A DNA stretch of 64,000 nucleotides. It comes from Pinus tabuliformis (lineage: Eukaryota > Streptophyta > Pinopsida > Pinales > Pinaceae). Positions within the stretch are counted from its first letter, which is position 1; every line of letters begins with the position of its first letter. Shown here one piece after another: positions 54,838-64,000 of this stretch. The DNA lies in the NCBI GenBank assembly GCA_031772625.1, contig CM062804.1:276613174-276677173 (forward strand), in the 5' to 3' direction. Under the pieces are notes generated by a model that was not told the DNA's origin, did not search any database, and worked only from the letters and a program-made list of their open reading frames with translations. The position numbers and the translations under genes were made by a program.

Positions 54838-57704
54838 TCACTCTATTGGTGCGGATATATTTGTGTGAAGACCTCCCAATTCTTCTCGGACACTGCAAGA
54901 TCGACAGTGCACTCAGTGGCTTCCTGTTGCACTTCCTGGATGCATTGTTCAGAAACCGCTGTAACTGAACTGCTTCGCTGAACCTGTTCCTATGTGCCCT
55001 GCATCTGCGTGAGATTTTCTTCAATAGCGGCTGTAATGATGAATGCCTCATCAATCCATGGATGTACGCGTGCCTTCAGAACGACTTCCTTGTGTCGAGA
55101 AAAATCCACCCGCTCCTTGAGCGCTTTTTCCTTCTGCATCCACGCGAGCCTTTGTGTAAGGGCAACTATCTACGCAATCCCTTTTATCTCATCATATTTC
55201 TACTGCAGCTCACATGCCTTTTTTTCTAAGTGTTGTATGTTCAGGTCCTCCTGTAGAATGGTGAGAACCTCAAATGACTCTTGAAATAGTCTGGTGTAGT
55301 CTTTCACTACGTTGTTGACCTCTACTATGGCCGTTGTAATTGCGCTGGCGGGATGTTCCTTAACCTCTGGTAGTGTTGAAGGCTATGCCTTCAATTGTAG
55401 CTTAGTTATCTAAAGGTTTAGCTCCAGCCAAACCTTGGCCATCTCTTCCTTAGCCTTGAGCACCCCTGTTGCTAGTTTTCGGATGTGCGTTTCTGCTGGT
55501 TCCTCTGCTTGGATGGCCAGCTCTGGGACCATCTGCCAAGCTTCGTCGACCACCTGCATAATCTATCGGTTCTGTGCCACTACCTTGCCACGCTGTAGGC
55601 TCAACTGTTCAATGTTGATGCGATGCTCGCTCATGACCTCGAGCGTGTGACCCTTCCTGGATCACAGTTCTGCAGTAACTCCCTCCTGCAAAACATAGAG
55701 CATCTCTCGGAGTGCAACCATGTTTATCCCGATCCCCTTTAATTGGCTGACCATAGGCCTGTCAGCCTCATTTTCTGTCACAAGTGCTCCCTTTGGTAGT
55801 ACTATGGTGTTGGTCATGCAGACGCGCAACATTTCCTTAGTCGTTGCCATTCCTAGTGCTAGGTTGGTTGACATAGTACGAGCCTGTGGAGTGTGCACCT
55901 GCAACTCCTGTATCTACACTTGGAGGACCTCGAACACCATCTGGTGTTCCTCCGCAAACTGCTGGAGGGCCTCCAACGTGACGTCCCGCACCATCTCCCT
56001 AGTGTCATGTAGATCCCCCTCAGTGAGGGTGATTGGGTCGAAAGAAGTCTTTGAGGCCTTCGACTTCTTCTGTATCCCTACTTTCTCTCTTGGGCAATGC
56101 TGTTTGAACTGTGTGGACACCGTCTGTGGGTCTGTGCCACCTTCCTCTAGATCCGTTTCCTGTTTGGGAGAAGGCGACTTCTAGCCTTTGCACTCCTTCT
56201 CTACTACCTTCTGCTACTCTTTCGCCGCCTTCGCAGCATTGCACACCTCCTGCACCTTGGTTGCTGCTACTTCGTTGCTTCTCTTCTCTGCCAACTGCGC
56301 CATCTGTAGTTTTTCCTCCTCCTTTTTCCTCTGTGCAACGGACTTCTCTGCTTCCACCATAGAGCTGGCTGGAGAGCACCACTCTTACGGCCACAAATCA
56401 AGGATAGTGAATATGACATTGTATGTCACCAGATAAGGTAGCTCCTTCCATGGCTTCATGGGGTCTTTCCTCGCCCTAATTTACATGTGGTGAAAGTATA
56501 CCTTGAACTCCGCGAAGCTCTGCAGACTGTTATAAACTGTGGGTGATAACCGTGGCTTGTGGTTAATCCCTATTCTGATGTTCATCTCCATGAACACCCA
56601 TAATATCTTGCTGTCTCTGATCCTCTATGCATCTCTGGTTTCCCACAGCGAAGCGTACTTCACTGCCTTTGGAAGATCCTACGCAATCGCTGTGAACTGG
56701 CTGTCCTCATGAAATTCCCAAGCCACCAGCACTATGGATAGTAGAAGCCATGCATAGTGGAAAGTTTTCCCCTACTCGTGTACCTCGCGACAGTGCTCCA
56801 GGAACTCTCTGCACAGGTAGTCTACCCAGTTAAACTTGACCCCTTCTGTGCATTGCATGATAAGCGTAACCAGTGGTGTGGGCACCTCATCTGCGTGGCA
56901 CTTCTGCATAACATTCCCAGCTAGTATCTGTGTCGTGACTCTGACCACCGCATTGTTGATGCTGAAGATCATGTACCCTATTTTCTTCTTCTCCAGCTTC
57001 AACTTTTTCTTCATGGCCTCTGTGATGACCAAATCATCACTTTTACCCTCTGAGATATTCATTGGATCCTCCCCTTTGTAAGGGATCTAGGTAATTCTGT
57101 GAATCAGATGATTTGTGATGGGGATGGGCTCCTCCAGCCACAAACACAAATCATGCACCAGGCAGGGCAGCTGCCTGATGAACAAAATAGTCACTGGGGC
57201 GCGATGGTAATGCGACACCCAGAGCATGTTTAACAATCCTGCTTTCTCTACACCTCGCAACCACTGGCACGGATCCAAATCTATAATTCTCGGCGCTGTG
57301 TTTTTGTTCTGGTGCATGAGCTGCATGGTTGCCAAATGTGGGAATTTCTCGTGGTCCGTAATATCCCAGTCCTCAAATTTCAATAATGATACTCGCCCCA
57401 AGTGTTCTCCATCAAAAATGGTGTCGTTAGGGAGTAGCGAGGTCTGCAGAGAGCTCTTGCTCTCGTCTAGGTCCTGGGACACCCTTGCTTTCCCCTTTTG
57501 TGGAGGAACATACACGGGAAACCTGGTCAGAGGGTCCGCACCATGGGTTTTCACCTCCATCTCTACGTCATCTTCCTCCTCTATCAGGATTTCTTCAAAG
57601 TCTTCCTCCTCCTCACCGGCTTCCAAATTGATCGCCTTCCCCTTTTCTTCCATGGTGAGCCTCGTTCTTAATGGATTCCTGGGGGACACGCACACCGGTA
57701 CCAT
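54838..57704 (-). pseudogene. Gypsy extra ORF3b, G2 copy
   Basis: Starts at ATG 57704 (MVPVCVSPRNP). It is open to 57087, then stays in one frame to about 54890 with only stop codons interrupting. A 1-base deletion near 54889 (GGACACTG against GGACCACTG in G1) shifts the last codons before the stop at 54838-54840. It shows the acidic run EEEEDFEEILIEEEDD, then IPITNHLIHRIT, then KKKLKLEKKK, FNWVDYLCREFLEHCREVHE and coiled coil with QLKGIGINMVALREMLYVLQ. At several sites it keeps CAG (Gln) where G1 has TAG. The family is not recognised. Confidence 0.72.
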
Positions 57705-58162
57705 AGGCTGCTTGCCTTTCTAGGTCTCAATGTGCGTGGTGATTTAGGGATTTTTGCAACTATCCCGACAGTTTCTGGGGCTTCACCTACCATCAGGGCC
57801 TGTGCGGTCTCCTTAGCGGTCATTGCTCCGGTATCCATGGCTTCCTTAGGCACTGCCATACTACTATTCCACACTTCTCTCAACGGCTCAGGTAAGTGCT
57901 TAAACAATGCCTTCGACTTCAAAAGATCAAACAAATCTAGGTTCATGAATCTCTGGGTGTGCAACAACTCAATTCTCAAATGGCCAAGTTTTGTTTGTTG
58001 GGAATACCTTTGCAATTTATAGCACCTTTTGAATTCGAATTTGACTGCTCCCCCCATTTTCGGTCCATTAATGCTCCCTTGGTGGTAGATTTTCCCAAAT
58101 CTAGCCCATAAAGTTCACCTTAAATGCTTTCCGCCCACCCCATTTTGTCTCAAACCAAGCAT
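57668..58162 (-). pseudogene. Gypsy extra ORF3a, G2 copy
   Basis: Same 495-bp frame as in G1, from ATG 58160-58162 to the stop at 57668, with the same TGA at codon 16. It overlaps ORF3b by 37 bases. It contains KFEFKRCYKLQR and LFKHLPEPLREVW. Confidence 0.6.
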
Positions 58163-58296
58163 CACATCGTGAATAGTGACTATAACGACCACTTTCCAGC
58201 CAACCCGCGGGGTAGCGCAGCTACCTCACGCTATCGGAGATCCTGTGACACTTCTCTACTGTGCGCATTCCTGTCATCACGCAGCCCTACGGCTAG

Positions 58297-59640
58297 TCAG
58301 ATGGTTGAGCCACATGTGTATAACTTCAAACGACTGCCATTGACTTTTCTTGGGAAGGGTTCTCCATTTAACTTTACCAACTGCGCTGCGCCAACATCTA
58401 TGATTTCCTTAATAACATATGGTCCTAGCAATTGCATTCTGAGTTTCCCCAAGAATTGAACAAAATTACTATCATATAGAAACACCAAATCATTTGCCTT
58501 GAAGGTGCGTAACTTAATATGTTGATCATGCCAGACCTTTTCGTGCTACTTTTGTACCTGCTGGTGAAATCCAACCAAAAGCCGTTCTTCTTTGAGCTCC
58601 TCCAACTACGTGAGCCTCTCCTCTAGGGTTCCACGGTCCGTCATACCTGTGAGTGCCACTATGCGTAGACTAGGTATGATGTACTCCATAGGCATTACGG
58701 CTTCCACTCCATAAACAAGCCAGAAAGGTGTTTGTCCTGTCAGTATCTTGTATGTCATCCTATGAGCCCATAATACTGCGGGTATGTACAGGTCCCAATC
58801 AATTTGCTGTGCATTTCATACCTTGGTTAGTGTAGTCTCCAGTGCTTTGTTAAACACTTCTACTGTCCCATTAGCTTGTAGGTGATACGGTGTGCTTTTA
58901 TGATGATACATATGAAACTTTTCTATCAACGCGCTGATTGTCTCGTTCAGGAAATGTGTACCACAATCGCTCATCAAGATCTTTGTACATCCAAATCATT
59001 TTCATATGTGTTCAAACATAAAATTCACGGCCATTGCGGCCATGCAATCTTTTACCGGCTACGCTTTTTCCCAACAAGTCAGGTACTCTGTCATAGTGAT
59101 AATATATCTTGCGCTTGTCTTTCCCTGAGGTTTAATAGGTCCTACAAAGTCGATCACCCACATTTCAAAAGGCTGCAACGTCATTTGTGGATTCAAAGGC
59201 ATCTCATCCCTCTGCGATGGTTTACCCGTTCTTTGACATAAATCACAGGCCTTGCAATGTGCTTTTGAATATTGATGAAGGGTTAGCCACCACAACCCTG
59301 CATGGAGAATCTTCTGCGCGGTCGCTTTCCCTACAAAATTTCCTCTTGTAGCGCCCACATGAGCATCCGTGAGGATATTTCTTCGTTAAAATTCAGGTGC
59401 ATACCTTCATAGTATCTCATCATTCCCCATCTTATATATGTGCCCCGCAATGACAGAGAAATTTGTCGTGCGCACCACTAGTTCCTTCTTTTGCTGGATA
59501 GAGTACCCTTTCAGCTCAATTCCATTCGTGAGAAAGTGAATTATATCTTCAAAATGTCCATCCGCTACGCACACCAAAGAGCTGTGCGTCAGGTAATCCT
59601 TCCTCCAGATTAGTAGGTTCCTCTCTTGTCTCAATGCGCA
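58297..59640 (-). pseudogene. Gypsy integrase, G2 copy
   Basis: Antisense 59059-59358 shows the zinc-binding cluster (LHQYSKAHC, KACDLCQR) and the start of the catalytic core, MWVIDFVGPIKP and RYIITMTEYLTCW. 58297-58488 has the GPY/F module, LGPYVIKEI. The part between is broken by stops. Confidence 0.87.
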
Positions 59641-59759
59641 ACAGGTGATCTGGTCCCGCGCTTAATCATCCACGATTCACAACAACTTCAAAATAATATT
59701 CTTGGAATAATAAAAGCCATTTTCATATGCGCCTCCCAACACAGGCTTATTGACCAAGT

Positions 59760-60130
59760 ATTTCAATGCAGAATGATCTGTATACAGATTGAAGTGTCCC
59801 CCTAGAAAGTAGTGTCAATACTCCTGGAGCGCATACACCATAGCTAGTCCCTCGCATTTAATGGTGGAATAATTATTTTTTGCTTTAGATAATCTGCGAC
59901 TGGTGAATGTGATAAGGTGATCCAAGCCTTCTCCACCCTCCTATGTTAGTACTTCCCCCAACGCTATGCTCGATGCGTCAATATGGACATGAACCTTTCT
60001 TCCAGTTTGGGAAGACCAGAATCGATGCAGTGACCATCTTTTCTTTCAATACATCCAGGCTTTCCTTACAGTCATTGTTCCAGTAGAACGTGATATCCTT
60101 TTTCAATAGATTTTCCATCGGCATGGTGAT
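59760..60130 (-). pseudogene. Gypsy RNase H, G2 copy
   Basis: Colinear with 16230-16617; the DASSIALG motif is still visible, but a small deletion near 59998 breaks the frame. Confidence 0.78.
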
Positions 60131-60179
60131 CTAGGCTTAGCTTTTGATGAAATTCTTGTAGTACCCTGTATGCCCTAGA

Positions 60180-60868
60180 GTAGAGTGCAGCTGTTTCACA
60201 CTCTATGGAGCTTGCAAATTCAGAATCACTGCGATTTTCACGGGGTCTACCATCAATCCTTGTCTACAAACCACATGCCCCAACAAGTTCCCAAAAGGAA
60301 CGAGGAACATACACTTTTTGAGGTTGAGCATGATTTGGTATCTTCAACATGTATCCACCATCAAGCACAAGTTTGCTACATGGCACCTAACCAGCCCAAA
60401 TACAGTCTAATCATCAAAATAGACCTCCAAGAACTTATGAATATATTCCCTGAATGTCACAACAATTATGCGTAAAATGATAGCAAGGGCATTCTTCAAT
60501 CCAAATGGCATGACAATATATTGAAAGCAACCCCACTCAGTCATGAAGGTTGTCTTGCTCCTATCTTCTAACATGATTTTGATTTGGTGGTACCTTGAGA
60601 ACCCATCAGCGAAAGAATATGCTTCCTAACCGCCTACATTGTCCAACACCTCATCTATGAACGGAGTTGGGAATGGATCATGTACATACGCGTTGTTCAA
60701 CTTTCTAAGATCCACATATATTCTTATTTCTTCCAACTGCTTCTTCTCTTGTACCACCATCGGGCTTACCCAATTAGATTCCTCCATGGGCTTGATGATG
60801 CCTGCCATGAGCATCTTGTCTAGTTCTACATGAACCTTCTCCTTGTATTTCGAATTTAAGCGATACAA
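60180..60868 (-). pseudogene. Gypsy reverse transcriptase, G2 copy
   Basis: 60626-60868 is open and has MAGIIKPMEESNWVSPMVV and VDLRKLNNAYVHDPFP. Further on, the catalytic YFDD is present near 60410, followed by a TAG where G1 reads S. Otherwise like 16640-17360. Confidence 0.88.
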
Positions 60869-60871
60869 CCT

Positions 60872-61560
60872 CTACTTAACTGGCTTCGCATCGAGTTTTA
60901 ATGTGATCTTCATTACCCATAAATCTTTGATTATTCCCTTCAAATCCATAAAATTGGTCAAGAATAGGTCATGATATTTGCAGAGTAATTCAACGACCTT
61001 ATCCACCATCGGGCCATCCCAATAGTCTCTAATCTTTGCAATTTTAGGTTCCACCTCCATACCAATATTCACTCGCTTAGTCTTCACCAGCGTGGTTATG
61101 TCAGGGTTCTCAATTTGTGGTCCTTGAACCTCGCGGTGGCCTTCAGTTTCGGGAATGTTAGTTTTCCACAGATATCTGTCTTCTTCTTCAACCATTACAT
61201 TATAATATTCCAGCACGCACTTCAACTGAGTAGCCCATTCAGGCTGAATCGATTCTACTAGCTCTTGTGGTATCCTAAAGATGGCTTCTTTTACCTCTTG
61301 TAACGCTTCATCAATACTGTCTCACTCATCCTCAAAACTGAAGGTCATCACGAACCCTTCACGTAGAACATCCCATTCACCTGTCCCGTGCTGGAGCTCT
61401 GTTTCTATATTCCAGTTCATTAGTAAAACATCCAAAGTATGATAGAACAGGTGTACCCACTCAGGTTGCGGCTTCTCCCCATAAGCCTGCACCCATTTGG
61501 CCAAATGTGTGCACGGATCATCCTGCCCATTGTACATATCTGTCACTCGCACCCTAGGCT
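60872..61560 (-). pseudogene. Gag-like module between protease and RT, G2 copy
   Basis: 61322-61552 has VTDMYNGQDDPCTHLAKW and QAYGEKPQPEWVHLF. 60872-61225 is the linker to RT. Colinear with 17365-18074. Confidence 0.55.
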
Positions 61561-61597
61561 TCCCAAATCATAAGCACATCATTCCCCTACACTCGCA

Positions 61598-62500
61598 CTA
61601 TTCGTCAAAGCTCCCTTTGTGCATACCCCACCACCTCGTGGGCGTAGCGCGCAGTAGCCAATCTAAGGCCTGGAAGCATTGCTTTTCCAGCACCTCCTTT
61701 TTGAATTTATTCAACAAGTTGTCTATCTCACTTAGGCCGTCATAAGTAGGCACGTCTCTTACTTCTGTTGATACACAGCGCATCGACCTTGTCATCATAT
61801 TACAATTCAGTGTAGTTACCTCATGTAACCAATTTTGCCATCGCTCTGTCTCCTCATTTGAATCTGACATATAGGAGATTTCGTGCTCCCATGCAATCCG
61901 CCCATCCGTAGTGGGATTCACCCAGTCCTGGTTTTGCATTGTTAACTTATAGATGCAGTCCAAATCATCATCAATTTCATAGTCGTGCACTCTCTTTGTA
62001 TAGCGTGATCCTTCCGCAGGGCCCAGGGGTATAACTATGTGTAGTGACTTCTTCTCAAAAACCATTTTGTGCTTCTTCAGATTAATCACCCTGTTCATGC
62101 CTGTGGCCCAATCAATTCCTAGTAGCGTGGGGTAGGGATTGGTGTCATCAACAATCTCTATCACTTCAAAGTCTACTAGCGCACTCGCTCCCTGAATGTC
62201 CACGGTTATGCCCTATAATCGCCCCATGGGTATTATTTTCTATTGGTTCACCATTCATACTTGAATAGGAGACCATTACAACGTAGGTCTCCCCATTCGC
62301 TCCCATGTCTGATTCAACAGAACTTTTGCATCCGACCCTAAATCCAGAATTACTTGGTCCATTTCATATTCTCCAATTTTCACGGTTAGTCTCATTTTCT
62401 CTTCCCATTCTTGTCTTATGTTTTCCGATCTTCTGGACTACATGTAGTTCTCCTAGCGCGGTCCCAACGCATCTGTTAATGAGTTCTTGTAACCCTTTTA
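61598..62500 (-). pseudogene. Gypsy protease and linker, G2 copy
   Basis: A 201-aa open stretch, 61598-62203, includes LLGIDWATGMNRVINLKKHK, RSMRCVSTEV, VPTYDGL and ATPTRWWGMHKGSF. The protease active site lies at 62280-62400 in a shifted frame. This linker is cleaner than in G1, with no stop over 600 bases. Confidence 0.78.
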
Positions 62501-63870
62501 CCGCCTTAATGTCGCGTAGTAGCTTCATAAATGTTTCCAGGAATGTTGTGAGCATGGATGGGTCCATCTCCGACTCTGGTCAATATTTTCTTCCTGAAGT
62601 GGAGGCATCAGCGAAGCTCTTCTTAGCTTCCATGAAGGTTTCCCAAGCGCGCTACAAATCAAACTCTGCTTCCTTCGCCGGAGCTTTGCAAACCCAAGTA
62701 CTATCCTCTAGTTGTTTTCATTTGTCATCTCCCGTCACGATTCCACTTCGGAGCACAATGTTTACATTTGGGTCTTCCTTGCACAGCTTAGACCTCATCA
62801 TCTGTAGGTTCTAAGTCGGGGGAGGCGGTAGTGCTCCTTTGTCGCGTATCCTAGCTATCAGCGTAGGAAAATCTTCGATCTCATGATCAAACAAGTTGCA
62901 ATACAAACATAACGAGTACATTGGGTTTGTACAATCACGGTTATAATGTCTTGACCCTCTGCAATTGTAGCATATCAACTGTCCATGACCTCTTCTATGT
63001 CCCCCTCTACCTCGGCCTTGTCCGCGCCCCTGAAATCATGTTTGCGCCACTCCTTCATTCTAGTCTAGGGATCGCGATTTTACCTGAACTCCGTAGGTGG
63101 GAGTTTTATCCATCATCAACTCATAGCTTCTACAAGTGTGCTCATCGTGTCCCATCGACCTACAAAATTTGCAGAACAATTGCTGCAAATTTTGTGTATA
63201 CTTCTATAACAAATGGAAATTGTCCGTAGCATGTTTTCCACCTATTTGACAAATCAGGCACCACAAAGCAGGCACCGTGCTAGGCCCTGCTTACGCTTCC
63301 AACCTTAATGGCATGGGTCCTCCTCCTACCAGGTAATTCATGAAAATCGGGAAATTCTCCTTGTCATGACCTTGAGCTTTGGATTTTACGTGCCACACCT
63401 CTTCGCACACTTCTAGTCGAGCCATCCTGTCCTGTTTTAGACTCTACATCTCCAGGCATAGATTCTTCAGCTGGGCATGGATCACTGAACTCTTAAGTTA
63501 GAATCCTGCTTCGGGGTCTCATGCAGCCTCGTCGTGAACTATAAGGCCTCTTCTTGATTCGTTCACTTCGATTGTGATAGCGCACTCCTCAGATGTGGTT
63601 TTAGTGATGCTACAAACCATTCACGATGTTGTCCACCTGTCAGATTCATATTAGCTTTGTAAATCATACATTTCAGCCTTTGTTCCAACTCCCAAGGAGT
63701 CTCGCCTGGTAGCATCATAATCTCTTTGAATCCAATGATCAGTTGTGCTTCAGACTTCAGCATGCCAAATTCTCTGTTTAGTGCTGCTTGGATATCTGCG
63801 ATTCCTACATTTGGATTATCATTGGAGTGCTTAATATACTAGGTCAATGCAAGGTCCTGTAGGGCACTAA
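62501..63870 (-). pseudogene. Gypsy gag, partial
   Basis: 63563-63763 reads MLPGETPWELEQRLKCMIY and NLTGGQHREWFVASLKPHL, the core of a Ty3/gypsy gag. Downstream in the element, near 62820-62940, LCLYCNLFDHEIEDFPTL looks like a degenerate zinc knuckle. Stops and shifts interrupt the rest. Beyond about 63880 towards the window end the reading is unclear. Confidence 0.75.
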
Positions 63871-64000
63871 CTGTTACAGGGAAAAGTGTCTACACAGAAC
63901 TGCTTATCCCACTAAGGTGTGATAGCTACCTAAGAAACAAACAAAGTAAAGCTACTTTCATTTTTCCTTTATGAAATATAGAAGAGAGAAGAACAAAGAA

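Larger units (their letters stand above)
53905..64000 (-). mobile_element. Ty3/gypsy element G2 (Athila-like), runs past window
   Basis: The second copy of the element at 10370-18990, with the same LINE flank, so it arose by duplication rather than by a new insertion. It extends further 5' than G1 and includes gag (to about 63850). The 5' LTR and primer site lie outside the window. The order is gag, protease, gag-like module, RT, RNase H, integrase, ORF3a, ORF3b, 3' LTR. Confidence 0.9.

Overview
This is nuclear DNA from a seed plant, probably a gymnosperm. Two WUSCHEL-related homeobox (WOX) genes are the only host genes I can support in 64 kb. Everything else is nested, mostly decayed retrotransposons: L1-type LINEs with a plant RNase H, Ty1/copia elements, and Ty3/gypsy elements of Athila-like organisation. 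The gymnosperm assignment is inference from low gene density, old TE layers and the style of the LINE and gypsy proteins; no database search was possible.

Layout. 1-4420 carries WOX copy 1 with its flanks. 4109-6146 holds ~330-bp AT-rich repeats broken by a chimeric LINE scrap (4675-5093) that is fused to a stray copy of the WOX 5' flank (5094-5253). 6147-10369 is a LINE on the minus strand. 10370-18990 is a minus-strand gypsy element (G1), truncated at its 5' end. 19468-29705 repeats the WOX block (copy 2) and is interrupted by a complete, very young, gag-only LTR element (23165-29169). 29706-40977 is a minus-strand LINE with an internal tandem duplication and a nested copia element (31725-35572). 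40978-52847 is old, poorly recognisable TE debris. 52848-64000 repeats the LINE/gypsy block of 9311-18990 as G2, here with gag, and runs off the window.

The order WOX - LINE - gypsy occurs twice, so the window looks like two units of an ancient tandem duplication that later acquired different insertions. The two WOX genes keep intact reading frames and a WUS-box. They differ by few bases, mostly amino-acid changing, and both carry an unusual recognition helix.

The most unusual object is the gag-only element. Its LTRs (1187 bp each, 3 differences seen) carry 70-bp repeats that each contain a TATA-like box. The LTRs and the 1.8-kb non-coding interior hold many short hairpins built on a common core, AC-AGCA-GT, whose outer stem bases change together. 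A second repeat family near its 3' end has its own co-varying stems. The gypsy elements carry two extra ORFs between integrase and the 3' LTR, the larger one acidic and then coiled coil. Many nonsense codons there are CAG/TAG differences between the copies, as expected from deamination of methylated CHG sites.
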